Assembly: GCF_002109325.1 (NCBI RefSeq)
Contig: NZ_CP015348.1
Location: 27,501 to 91,500 of the forward strand
Direction: 5' to 3'
Source of the DNA: Sporosarcina ureae
GTDB taxonomy: Bacteria; Bacillota; Bacilli; Bacillales_A; Planococcaceae
Length of the DNA: 64,000 bases
Each line of letters starts with the position of its first letter. Within the stretch, counting starts at the first letter, position 1. A program made the translations under genes and the position numbers. Of this stretch, positions 28,836-37,261 are shown one piece after another. The notes beneath the pieces are model-generated. The model saw only the letters and a list, made by a program, of their open reading frames with translations. It was not told where the DNA came from and searched no databases.

Positions 28836-28942
28836 TTTAAGTTATGATCCGAAAATTGAAACCAGCAGAATTAAAGTTATCATCGAGTCAGATATTAGGA
28901 CCATATGTTTATAGATGAAATGTATATATTGGTGATATTGGA

Positions 28943-29545
28943 TTATAGACCTTGATACACTTTCACCATCTTATAAAATGACGTTTTCTTCATATCTGCT
29001 TCCTCCATCGCTTTTACTGCTGTAATTTCCCCGTCCTGCCATTTATTATAGGATTGAATGAATTCATCTGTTATTTCAATTGATGGTCGTCCGAATTTAA
29101 CTCCATTGAAAAGGGCTGAATCAATACCTTCACGTTGACGTGTTCGTATTCTATCTCGTTCGTCTTCCGCAAGCCAAGAGAGAACTTGAAGAATAAGATC
29201 CGAGATGAAGCTGCCAATACTGTCTTTATATTTTGTGGTGTCTAACAAAGGCATATCCAGTACCACTATATCAGCCCCTATTTCTTTCGTAAGTTCTTGC
29301 CACTCATTTAAAATATCATCCTTGCTACGACCAAACCGATCCAGCGAATGAATATAAAGAATATCTCCTTTTCTTATCATCCGTTTCATTAATTGATATT
29401 GTTCTCGGTGAAAGTTCTTCCCTGATTGTTTATCGAGGAAAATATCACGGTTGCTAATTCCAATCTTTTTAATTGCTTCCATTTGGCGACTCTCATTTTG
29501 ATCTTTTGAGCTTACCCGAACATATCCGAATTTTCGATTCTCCAA
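28943..29545 (-). CDS. Serine recombinase (resolvase/invertase family)
   Basis: A 200-residue small serine recombinase. It begins MENRKFGYVRVSSKDQNESR, with the catalytic Ser in VRVSSKDQ (about residue 12). LDRFGRSKDDI (about 69-79) carries the conserved Arg pair, the E-helix occupies residues 105-140 (AEDERDRIRTRQREGI), and the C-terminal GRPSIEITDEF...TAVKAMEEADMKKTSFYK is the helix-turn-helix. Resolvases of Tn3/Tn552 and plasmid multimer resolution systems look like this. A three-part res-like site lies directly upstream. No transposase gene is present. Confidence 0.93.
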   Translation of the reverse strand: MENRKFGYVRVSSKDQNESRQMEAIKKIGISNRDIFLDKQSGKNFHREQYQLMKRMIRKGDILYIHSLDRFGRSKDDILNEWQELTKEIGADIVVLDMPLLDTTKYKDSIGSFISDLILQVLSWLAEDERDRIRTRQREGIDSALFNGVKFGRPSIEITDEFIQSYNKWQDGEITAVKAMEEADMKKTSFYKMVKVYQGL

Positions 29546-29588
29546 CTCGCACCTCCTAGAACGTTAGTTTCTACTATTATACCTTTAT

Positions 29589-29711
29589 ACGTTCGTAAAT
29601 GTATATGCAAGAAAGAGAACGTTCACAAACTATTTTCACAGTTTTACGGACATTTATTTTTATGTTTTGCTATTCCTTTCAACGTGTTCGTAAAAGTGTG
29701 CTTTTATGAAC
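29589..29711. other. Probable res recombination site (three subsites)
   Basis: Upstream of the resolvase gene are three spaced inverted-repeat sites. The first, at 29589-29622, has ACGTTC/GAACGT ends. The second, at 29621-29651, has GTTC/GGAC ends. The third, at 29686-29711, has near-perfect arms GTTCGTAAAAG and CTTTTATGAAC around TGTG. Gene-proximal subsites plus a distal short palindrome match the III-II-I order of Tn3-family res sites. The remainder of 29712-30086 has no gene, only a 39-codon open fragment ending at 29844 and a hairpin GCTTAG/CTAAGC near 29877-29902. Confidence 0.7.
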
Positions 29712-30086
29712 GGTAGGATTTTGAAGTATATTTTGCGGATTTAAGAACAATGGTAAATCTGAACAGCATTGGAACTTACTATTACAAAACTTATACTTAG
29801 AAGCTGCAAAAAAACATCGGGAGGAGAGATTGTTGAATACTTGAACATCGATATAACACCGATATACTAAAGAAATGCTTAGTTTTTCTATAACTAAGCG
29901 CTTCTTTCTATATACATAACTTATCTAGGTTATTGTGTTGACGTTTTCCTAATCTGAGTGCAATTCTATATATTTTTTTCAATCATTAGTCTAAATGCAG
30001 ATTATATTAAGTGAAATATATTTTTTTGAAAAAACATGTCACCATTTCGTGTGTTCAAGTGTGTTAGTAGTGAAGGGAGTTGAGGG

Positions 30087-30584
30087 GTGTTGCGACAAAA
30101 GTGGTCGGATGAACGAGATGCAAAGCGAATGGTTGATACATATGGCAATATGTTATTTAGTATTTGCCTGGTTATTTTATGTAATGAGAAAGATGCAGAG
30201 GATGCCGTGCAAGATACTTTTATGACGTATGTAACGAAATCTCCAACTTTTAATGATTCGGAACATGAGAAGGCTTGGTTGATAACGATTGCCACGAATC
30301 GCTGTAAGAATATGAGAAGGTACAATATTATTCGTAAGCATATAGATATCAATGATTTACAACTAAATTCCAAGAATAATCAAAACCATGATCTACTCGA
30401 CCACTTAATGAGATTGCCAACTAAACATAAAGTGGTTTTATTACTTCATTATGTGGAAGGTTATAAAGTCGATGAAATAGCAAAAATCCTTACCATTACT
30501 ACGTCAGCCGTGAAAAAGCGATTACAGCGGGGAAGAGTGCTTCTTCGAGAAAGATATCGAAAGGAGAATGAATATGGATTTTGA
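30087..30584 (+). CDS. ECF-type RNA polymerase sigma factor
   Basis: A 165-residue extracytoplasmic-function sigma factor. Region 2 is NMLFSICLVILCNEKDAEDAVQDTF (about residues 21-45, written here as positions), with KAWLITIATNRCKN following. Region 4 is LPTKHKVVLLLHYVEGYKVD with the recognition helix TSAVKKRLQRGRVLL (about 138-152). The start is GTG 30087 (GGAG 7 bases ahead) or TTG 30090. Its last 11 bases overlap the next gene, a membrane protein that fits an anti-sigma factor, so the pair probably responds to an envelope signal. Confidence 0.88.
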   Translation: MLRQKWSDERDAKRMVDTYGNMLFSICLVILCNEKDAEDAVQDTFMTYVTKSPTFNDSEHEKAWLITIATNRCKNMRRYNIIRKHIDINDLQLNSKNNQNHDLLDHLMRLPTKHKVVLLLHYVEGYKVDEIAKILTITTSAVKKRLQRGRVLLRERYRKENEYGF

Positions 30585-31305
30585 GAAGATTAAAGATGCC
30601 GTTTCTTCTATTGAAATGTCAAAAGCCATGGAAGATCGTATAAAAGAGAATATCGTAAAGAAAAAATCGAGTTCAGGGAATTATATAAGGTGGATCTCGG
30701 TAGCATGTGCATTTGGAATCCTTCTCTCTATACTAATAGGCACTTCGTTTTTTAATGAAAATGGCAATTTTACGATTATCGCTTATGCATCTAGTAATGA
30801 TGGGAATCAACTTAACATAAAACTCACATCAGAAAAAGCTACATTTAAATTATCAACTGAAGATAGAACGGATGGTAGTTTAATTAGTATAAGTGGTGGT
30901 GGAGCTAATTTGATTTTTACAGACGTTAGACTAAAAATAACTGGGGAACAGATTGAATCTATCACGTATACGTTAAGCGAAGGCAAGTTTGTGGAGGATG
31001 TTACATTTACATCTAAGGAGTATGTAAATACAGAATGGTTAGAAGCGGAAAAGATAAATTTTATTACTACTGAGCCTGGTTCTGGGAAATTCCAAGGGAT
31101 AAAGGAAATCGGAAATACGTATACCGTTCAGTATAATGAACAAGACAAATATGAATATACACTTGCTATTCCCCATGATGGTAATAATATACTAACTGAC
31201 GACAAAATAATCGAAGTAGTTGTTAACTATACCGACGGAAACTCCGAACAACAAGATGTTATCGTAACTCAAGAATCAGATTCTATTTCATTGAAACTCC
31301 ATTAA
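30574..31305 (+). CDS. Probable anti-sigma factor, single-pass membrane protein
   Basis: A 243-residue protein with a short cytoplasmic N-terminus (MDFEKIKDAVSSIEMSKAM, about residues 1-35), one membrane helix (ISVACAFGILLSILIGTSFF, about 41-60) and an extracytoplasmic beta-rich domain of about 180 residues. The layout matches DUF4179-type anti-sigma proteins encoded next to ECF sigma factors. There is no zinc-binding (ZAS) motif. The ATG at 30574 is preferred to one 6 bases earlier because AAAGGAG sits 7 bases ahead. It overlaps the sigma gene by 11 bases. Confidence 0.75.
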   Translation: MDFEKIKDAVSSIEMSKAMEDRIKENIVKKKSSSGNYIRWISVACAFGILLSILIGTSFFNENGNFTIIAYASSNDGNQLNIKLTSEKATFKLSTEDRTDGSLISISGGGANLIFTDVRLKITGEQIESITYTLSEGKFVEDVTFTSKEYVNTEWLEAEKINFITTEPGSGKFQGIKEIGNTYTVQYNEQDKYEYTLAIPHDGNNILTDDKIIEVVVNYTDGNSEQQDVIVTQESDSISLKLH

Positions 31306-31411
31306 ATCAATCAGATCTTTTAGGGTGTGTAGTAGCAGTGCTAAACTGGTTTTTTATGACTGTTGAATAATCTGCTGAAAAGCTCTCAAGGGATTGATGA
31401 AGGGATAAAGC

Positions 31412-31450
31412 AAGGACACCGAATTCATAGGCGAATTCGGTGTCTTTTTG
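31412..31450 (+). terminator. Terminator of the sigma/anti-sigma unit
   Basis: AAGGACACCGAATTC pairs with GAATTCGGTGTCTTT and ends in five T. Confidence 0.92.
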
Positions 31451-31500
31451 ATTTTAGTCACTAAACTGATTACTAGTAAAGGCGACATGTTTTATGTGTT

Positions 31501-32766
31501 TCAATACCCAATTGTCGAATCCGTTTCCCAATCATGCCGTGTAGCTTGTCTGTGCTGTTTTTGCAATTGGCGAATACGTTCTTCGTATTGAATAGTTGCT
31601 TCATAATGATAGGTAAGCGCGATTGACATATATAATTCGTTCAGCTGCGATACCGAAAGGCCTTTCGTTTGTTTTGCTATTTCCTCAACTTGGGCAATGG
31701 AGAGGATTTTTTTGCGGTCCAGCTTTTCAATGTATTGCTTGCGTACTGTTTCTGTCGGAGATTTGATTTCATACGTGCTGTCAAAGCGGCCTGCGCGATT
31801 GATGAGTGCAGGGTCGATACGTTCGGGATAATTGGTCGTGCCGATGATGAACAGGCCGTCACGGACATGTACGCCGTCGAGGATGTTCAAAAATGTGCTT
31901 CTCATATGTTCCGGCATCGAGTCGATGTCTTCAATCACGAGAATGGCAGGCGCTAAACGTTCGACGGTATTAAATACTTCCTGAACTGAATGGCTGCCGG
32001 TGTATTCTGTAATTTGCCAGTAGACGACAGGTGCGTCGGTTGTTCCCGTAATTGAGCGAACGAGCGTTGTTTTACCGTTACCAGGCGAGCCGTATAATAA
32101 TATTCCGCGCTTATAAGGTAGACCGTATTCTTTAAAAAATGCGCCTCCATCTCGGAAGAATTCATCGATCGAACGGAATAGATCATTTTTTAAATCTTCA
32201 TCCAGTAAGACGTCGCTACGTTCGATTTGTGTGCCTGCCGCATATGTCTTTTTCTCCATACCTTCTTCGGTGTCCACCAAATACGTAATATTCGACTTCA
32301 TCGCGTTCCGCTGTAATTGATTGAGTGACTCGATGAATTCTTTTACATGAGTGGCGGATGGGGCGAATACGGTATGTTCCGACCAGGTGGAGCCAGTTGC
32401 CACGTAATAGCTGATGTTGGCGATGGCGATTTCATGTTCAGGAAAGTAGATCAACTGATTGTCGATCGTGTCAGCACTCTGTAACGAAAATGCATTGGCG
32501 TCAGGGTCTTGCTGGATTTTTTGAGTCGGAAGCGTCGGGTATATGTGACTGAGTGACTCGAATGGCAATTGCTTGCGTTGGATCAGCTCTGGCAACATCG
32601 TTTCAGTGTATGAAGCGAATTCATCGACTTGGATGATTTGCCAGTTTGCAGGTGAACGCTGTTGAAGTGTGTCGAGTATGGCTTCAATGACGACACCATA
32701 ATATTGATAGTGTGTCAGTTTTTCGTATTGTGTAGGGTGAAGAGGAACTAAAAATTCTGGTTTCAT
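31501..32766 (-). CDS. AAA-family ATPase
   Basis: A 421-residue protein with a variable N-terminal half (about residues 1-205) and one AAA module. Walker A is GSPGNGKTT (about 228-236), Walker B ILVIEDID (about 277-284), sensor 1 IIGTTNYPERID, and the arginine finger region RAGRFDSTYEI. The AAA core resembles the FtsH/Cdc48/BCS1 group. No protease motif or membrane helix is present, so it is not FtsH. No partner gene is obvious and its role is unknown. It lies at the border between the accessory block and the conserved yqhL-lipM genes. Confidence 0.88.
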   Translation of the reverse strand: MKPEFLVPLHPTQYEKLTHYQYYGVVIEAILDTLQQRSPANWQIIQVDEFASYTETMLPELIQRKQLPFESLSHIYPTLPTQKIQQDPDANAFSLQSADTIDNQLIYFPEHEIAIANISYYVATGSTWSEHTVFAPSATHVKEFIESLNQLQRNAMKSNITYLVDTEEGMEKKTYAAGTQIERSDVLLDEDLKNDLFRSIDEFFRDGGAFFKEYGLPYKRGILLYGSPGNGKTTLVRSITGTTDAPVVYWQITEYTGSHSVQEVFNTVERLAPAILVIEDIDSMPEHMRSTFLNILDGVHVRDGLFIIGTTNYPERIDPALINRAGRFDSTYEIKSPTETVRKQYIEKLDRKKILSIAQVEEIAKQTKGLSVSQLNELYMSIALTYHYEATIQYEERIRQLQKQHRQATRHDWETDSTIGY

Positions 32767-32826
32767 TACGTAACACTCTCCTTATAAATAAGTAGATCCC
32801 CCTTAAAAAAGGAGGATCCATGATGA

Positions 32827-33213
32827 TTATTTTGTTTTAATTTTTCCTGACCATTGCTTGAAACCACCGCGAAGTTGATAGATCTCCGTGCATCCTTTTT
32901 TCTTAAGGAACAATGCAGCACGGCCCGTACGGCTTGTGTTTTGATCGTAAAGATAAACCGGCTTATCGGGACGAATTTCTTTATAGCGCTGTGAAAACTG
33001 TGTGAATGGGATATTACGAGCGCCTAAAATATGTCCTGCGTCAAAATCTTTCGGTTCGCGCACATCGATTAATTGTGCTTTACGATATCCTTGAATAAAT
33101 TCTTCTTGTGTTAAAGTAGTCAATGCTTTTCCGACCCGTATGTATGTGATGACAAAATACAAGATGACCGCGAGCACAGCTGCCCCTAAAACATAGTAAT
33201 TTAAATAACTCAA
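32827..33213 (-). CDS. Rhodanese-like membrane-anchored protein (YqhL-like)
   Basis: A 128-residue protein with one N-terminal membrane helix (NYYVLGAAVLAVILYFVITY, about residues 6-25) and a rhodanese domain: AQLIDVREPKDFDAGHILGA (about 52-71) and a C-terminal GCTEIYQLRGGFKQW. The active-site loop reads YDQNTSRTGRAALF, so the Cys expected at the loop start is Asp and thiosulfate sulfurtransferase activity is doubtful. The TTG at 33213 is chosen because GGAGG lies 6-7 bases ahead, giving the B. subtilis YqhL length. It is divergent from lipM. Confidence 0.85.
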   Translation of the reverse strand: MSYLNYYVLGAAVLAVILYFVITYIRVGKALTTLTQEEFIQGYRKAQLIDVREPKDFDAGHILGARNIPFTQFSQRYKEIRPDKPVYLYDQNTSRTGRAALFLKKKGCTEIYQLRGGFKQWSGKIKTK

Positions 33214-33358
33214 CAAACTTCCTCCTTCATCAATATCTCTATTATAAAGATTATCTAGCATCAGTTCAATCCTAATGATAAAATGAAAGGCGTTATTGTT
33301 TTTTTCATTGACGAATTCCTATACTATAAGTGAAGTATGAATACGAAGGAGAATGAAT

Positions 33359-34192
33359 ATGACAAAATCCATATGGCATTACGTGGACTCTGGAAAATGC
33401 AGTCCATCCTTCAATATGGCACTGGATGAAGCGCTTCTCGACTTACATAGTCGCGGAGAGATCGGTCCGGTTCTGCGGTTTTATGAATGGGAACCTGCTA
33501 CATTATCGATTGGCTATTTCCAGCAGATAAAAAAAGATATCGATATGGAAAAAGTAAAAGAATTAGGACTCGGTTTCGTCCGCAGACCTACAGGGGGCCG
33601 TGGTGTCCTGCATGAACATGAACTTACATACAGTGTCATTGTCAGCGAAGAATATGAAGGTATGCCCGAAACCGTAACGGAAGCGTATCGTGTCATATCG
33701 GGCGGATTGCTCGAAGGGTTCCGTAACTTGGGACTTCAGGCAGAGTTTTCGATTCCTGACAAAGAGGTAACAGAACAGCTACGCAGTCCTAAAAGTGGTG
33801 TGTGTTTTGATGCACCAAGCTGGTATGAGTTGGTCGTCGAAGGAAAGAAAGTGGCGGGCAGCGCACAAACACGTCAAAAAGGTGTCATTTTACAACACGG
33901 GGCTATTTTGATGAGTTTAGATGTCGATAAATTGACATCGATCTTCACCTATTCATCTCCTGCACTGAAAGAACGTGTCCGCAGAACGTTACCAGATCGT
34001 GCGATTGCGATTGATCGTTTGACCGATCGTGACATTTCAGTGAATGAATGCAAAGAGGCCTTTTCAAGAGGGTTTGAAAAATCCCTTGATATTTCATTGG
34101 AACCACTGGAATTAACCGCTGAACACCTTGCATTGGTTCACAAGATTGAGAAAGAAAAGTATGCGAACGATGACTGGAATTACAAAAAATAA
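33359..34192 (+). CDS. lipM: Octanoyl-[GcvH]:protein N-octanoyltransferase LipM
   Basis: A 277-residue BPL/LPL-fold transferase that moves octanoate from acyl carrier protein to GcvH in lipoate assembly. Visible features are [11 protein letters not shown] (about residues 75-85), the catalytic Cys in [12 protein letters not shown] (about 148) and the Lys in [10 protein letters not shown] (about 164). The ATG at 33359 follows AAGGAG at proper distance. B. subtilis keeps lipM next to yqhL and close to the gcv operon, which it serves by lipoylating GcvH; here the accessory block separates them. Confidence 0.95.
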   Translation: MTKSIWHYVDSGKCSPSFNMALDEALLDLHSRGEIGPVLRFYEWEPATLSIGYFQQIKKDIDMEKVKELGLGFVRRPTGGRGVLHEHELTYSVIVSEEYEGMPETVTEAYRVISGGLLEGFRNLGLQAEFSIPDKEVTEQLRSPKSGVCFDAPSWYELVVEGKKVAGSAQTRQKGVILQHGAILMSLDVDKLTSIFTYSSPALKERVRRTLPDRAIAIDRLTDRDISVNECKEAFSRGFEKSLDISLEPLELTAEHLALVHKIEKEKYANDDWNYKK

Positions 34193-34280
34193 AATTGGTT
34201 CTTTGGTTTTATTTTTTTGGGCAAAATGGTATGACATCAACGATTTTAGAATTCTGATGAAAACTGTCGATTGATATACT

Positions 34281-34329
34281 ATTCAATATGTAGTAGATTA
34301 TTTAATAAGACAAACACTATATGTTGTGT
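34281..34329. promoter_or_regulatory. Two NrdR boxes with an extended -10 promoter
   Basis: ACACTATATGTTGTGT (34314-34329) matches the NrdR consensus acaCwAtATaTwGtgt at all but one position. ATTCAATATGTAGTAG (34281-34296) keeps the core CWATATnTWG. The boxes are 33 bp apart, about three helical turns, as expected for paired NrdR sites. TGATATACT at about 34272-34280 is a good extended -10 for the nrdJ transcript. The leader 34193-34355 shows no cobalamin riboswitch. Confidence 0.8.
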
Positions 34330-34355
34330 TTGATGCTGTAGAAGGAGGATGTTAT

Positions 34356-35153
34356 ATGGTTACGATGTCGAAACAAGGCGAACCATCTTTGAACAAACAA
34401 CAACTGAATGAGGACATTGCAAATTTCCCTCAAGTGCACCCGATTACAGATGATATGAAGTTGACTCACAGTGGGGTATCACGTCTGGTGATGATCGATC
34501 GATATTCATTTAAGGATATGGAAAAGAAGACATTGAAAGAAGGCGATTTCGTCGTTCTGACAGTGAGAGAAGATCCGAAGTTTCCGGCACGAGGGTTAGG
34601 CTATATTACGAAGCTCGACCTAGAGAACAACAAAGCGGATATTTGGATTGAGGAAGAGTATCGTTCATCCATCGAAGATATGGACGCTCAATCTAAAGGA
34701 ATTATTACGCGTCCACTCGATGTGCTTGAAAAACCTCTTGAAGTGTTTTATGAGCAGATCGCGAAACGTAATGCGACAGGTCTTGCTTCTGTTGAGAAAA
34801 CGGAAGATCGACGCACAGAGTCGTATAACATGTTTTATGATCAGTTGAGCGCAATGAACTTCATTCCGGCGGGTCGTGTGCTGTATGGTGCAGGGTCAGA
34901 TACGGATGTTACGTTCTTCAACTGTTACGTTATGCCGTTTGTTCCCGATTCACGCGAAGGAATTTCCGATCACCGCAAGCAAGTGATGGAGATCATGAGT
35001 CGTGGTGGCGGTGTAGGAACGAATGGTTCGACATTGCGTCCACGCAACACATTGGCGCGCGGTGTCAACGGTAAATCATCCGGTTCGGTTTCATGGCTTG
35101 ATGATATTGCGAAGCTGACTCATTTGGTTGAGCAGGGCGGATCAAGACGTGGT
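34356..35153 (+). CDS. nrdJ: Adenosylcobalamin-dependent ribonucleotide reductase NrdJ, exon 1
   Basis: Class II reductase that makes deoxyribonucleotides, using B12 to form the active-site thiyl radical. This exon gives residues 1-266. It includes FIPAGRVLYGAGSD, TFFNCYVMP (the first Cys of the redox pair, about residue 189) and GGGVGTNGSTLRPRN, and ends in GGSRRG. The ATG at 34356 has AAGGAGG 7 bases ahead. The frame stops soon after 35153, but the protein resumes in frame at 36368, with group I intron hallmarks between. Spliced length is 853 residues, typical for NrdJ. The gene is preceded by NrdR boxes. Confidence 0.93.
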
Positions 35154-36367
35154 AAAGAGAAGTGCCTCGTCTATAAATAAACCTCGTGAATTGCTGGGAT
35201 ATCTTTATTGCTAAACATCCAATAATATTTATAGGGGTGTTACTAGTGAAAATATATGATGCTAAAGTTGAACAGAATTGTCGAATATGTGGACACATAT
35301 TCATGCATAACAAGCAAGGAAGATTCACTTCACACCTTTTATCAAATCATAACCTAAATCTAAATGAATACTTATTAATCCACTTCTATGATGAGAATGA
35401 TTTAAAATGTTCTTATGAGCTTTGCGATAAACTTGTTCAATTACGAAGGGGAACTCCTAAAAGATACTGCAGTAGGTCATGTGGTGGGAAAGGATTACCT
35501 TTAAAATGCTATATATGCTTTAAGAAATTTGAAGCATCAAATAGACAAACAAAAACATGTGGCTCGAAATGTGCAAAAACCTTAAAATCAAACAGTATAA
35601 TTAATTGGCATAAATCTATGACTGCTGAAGAGAAAAGGAAGCATTTCGAAAACATAATATCCAAAACGGCAAAAACTCGTAAAAAAAATGGAACTCCATC
35701 ATGGAATAGTGGAAAGATAGGCATTTATACAGAAGAGACAATTGAAAAAATCAGAGCTAGTACTTTAAAACAGTTAGCAAACCATTCATTTCAAAAAACA
35801 AAAATTGAAAAAGTGATGGAAGCTTTTCTTATATCTCTTGAAGTGAACTATGAGTATTCATTCATTCTAGATAAAAGACAATTTGATTTTTTCTTAAAGG
35901 ATTATAATTTGATTATAGAATGTGATGGGGACTACTGGCATGCAAATCCCAAGTTTTATCCAAAACCGGCAAACTGGCAATTAGAAAGAATTGAAATTGA
36001 TTTGCTGAAAGATGAAATTGTTAAAAGAAACGGATATCAGATAAAACGTTTTTGGGAAGATGACATTCTGAATAATTTTGAAACGGTGAAAGACATCATA
36101 AATGACTTGTTGGCTACAACGTGACTGGAAACGGTGAGCGTGAATGCTTGAAAACAACAAGTGGTTAAAGACAATCAGCAGCCAAGCCTCTAAGACGTTA
36201 GTTATGAGGAAGGTTCAACGACCATCGAAAGCATGCGAACAGCAGAAGCGAGTAGAGTAGGGTTCAAGCGAACTCCAAGTGCGAGGACATCTGTGGAAGG
36301 TGTAAGATATGGTCTGAACTCTATGGTGACATAGAGAGTTGATGTAGCGCATCAACGTAACGAAATG
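35154..36367 (+). other. Group I intron 1 in nrdJ (1,214 bases)
   Basis: Exon 1 ends GACGTGGT. Intron bases 35164-35171 (GCCTCGTC) pair with it as P1, including the conserved U-G at the splice site and one U-U mismatch. The 3' part has the core segments: P7 strands GTTCA/GACC (36213-36223) and GGTC/TGAAC (36311-36319), preceded by AATCAGCAGCCAAGC and AAGATATGGTCTGAAC. The last base is G36367, and exon 2 continues the reductase frame exactly (GGT|GCT). It contains a homing endonuclease gene between P1 and the core. Confidence 0.92.
35246..36124 (+). CDS. Intron-encoded homing endonuclease, Vsr/PD-(D/E)XK-like
   Basis: A 292-residue protein. The N-terminus has Cys/His zinc-ribbon-like pairs (CRICGHIFMH...SHLLSNH; CSYELC...CSRSC; CYICF...CGSKC). 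A NUMOD-type DNA-contact segment GTPSWNSGKIGIYT follows (about residues 169-182). A C-terminal nuclease half has RQFDFFLKDYNLIIECDGDY (about 232-251), with WHANP and IKRFWEDDI after it. This resembles the EDxHD/Vsr-related homing nucleases (I-Bth0305I type) rather than LAGLIDADG or GIY-YIG. GTG 35246 follows AGGGGTG. It should cut intronless nrdJ and drive intron homing. Strongly AT-rich compared with the exons. Confidence 0.82.
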   Translation: MKIYDAKVEQNCRICGHIFMHNKQGRFTSHLLSNHNLNLNEYLLIHFYDENDLKCSYELCDKLVQLRRGTPKRYCSRSCGGKGLPLKCYICFKKFEASNRQTKTCGSKCAKTLKSNSIINWHKSMTAEEKRKHFENIISKTAKTRKKNGTPSWNSGKIGIYTEETIEKIRASTLKQLANHSFQKTKIEKVMEAFLISLEVNYEYSFILDKRQFDFFLKDYNLIIECDGDYWHANPKFYPKPANWQLERIEIDLLKDEIVKRNGYQIKRFWEDDILNNFETVKDIINDLLATT

Positions 36368-37012
36368 GCTCAAATGATAATGTTATCCAACTGGCACCCG
36401 GACATTTATGAATTCATCATTTCCAAGATGCAAAATCCGCGAATTTTGCGTTATTTGATCGAAAACACAGAAGATGAAATGATTAAGAAGCTGGCACATG
36501 AAAAATTGAATTTCAAACCATTGACAGCACAAGAAGAAGCGATGTATCAAGGTGTTGCAAATTATAAAGAAATCCCCGGTCAAGGTGGATTTAACGCGGC
36601 GATCATTCGTGACGCGGAGTTGAAACTCCAAGATGGCGGAACGTATACTGTTCATAATCCAGAATTCCTGACAGGCGCGAACATTTCCGTCACATTAACG
36701 GATGATTTCATGAAAGCGGTGGAGGAGAACGCGGAGTATGATTTGCGCTTCCCAGCAGTCGAAAATTATTCACCTGAACAAATGAAACATTATAACGAAC
36801 AATGGCATGAAGTCGGCGATGTTCGTGAATGGGAACGTCAAGGACATGAAGTGCGTGTCTATCGTACGATCAAAGCCCGTGCATTATGGGATTTAATTAA
36901 TATCTGTGCTACGTATTCGGCAGAACCTGGCATTTTCTTTATTGATAATGCTAATAATGAAACGAATGCGAAAGCTTACGGACAGCAAGTTGTAGCAACG
37001 AATCCGTGTGGT
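36368..37012 (+). CDS. nrdJ: NrdJ, exon 2
   Basis: Residues 267-481 of the spliced reductase, from AQMIMLSNWHPDI to ATNPCG. It carries DAELKLQDGGTYTVHNPEF, the substrate-domain segments FFIDNANNETN and the Cys of NPCG, which becomes the thiyl radical. The exon ends in the middle of the conserved NPCGE motif at GGT (37012); exon 3 begins GAA and completes it. Codon use matches exons 1 and 3. Confidence 0.93.
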
Positions 37013-37261
37013 GGACTTCGCCTCACGTTAAAAATTGCGGGATGAAGCGGGAAAGCTGAGATGCCAATCCGAACCGAAGGCTGGAAGTAAAATTCTAGTC
37101 AGGGGCAACGCATACCTGGTGATCCTGATTGATAATAATCAGACTATAATCCAGGCACGAGACCGCAACACTGTATGAAAGAAACAGTGAAAATGTATGC
37201 TGAACTTACAGGAAGACAACTGTAAGAACTAGAGGATAAAAAGCCTTTAGGATAACAACTG
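37013..37261 (+). other. Group I intron 2 in nrdJ (249 bases, no ORF)
   Basis: Exon 2 ends CGTGTGGT. Intron bases 37020-37027 (GCCTCACG) pair with it to form P1, with a U-G at the splice site and one U-U mismatch in the same position as in intron 1. Core pairing TAGTC (37096-37100) with GACTA (37142-37146) fits P7. The intron ends at G37261, after which the reductase frame resumes exactly (GGT|GAA, NPCG|E). It contains no reading frame, so it is a minimal group I intron. Confidence 0.85.

Noticed and set aside
29725-29844. 39-codon open fragment ending NLYLEAAKKHREERLLNT
   Set aside because: It looks somewhat protein-like but has no start codon or RBS; too short to call as more than a possible gene tail.
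34193-34355. Cobalamin riboswitch upstream of the B12-dependent reductase
   Set aside because: The leader is too short and lacks the B12-box; NrdR boxes explain regulation instead.
35154-36367. Intein in NrdJ
   Set aside because: The frame is closed by stop codons right after exon 1, and the core shows RNA pairing (P1, P7); it is an intron, not a protein splice.
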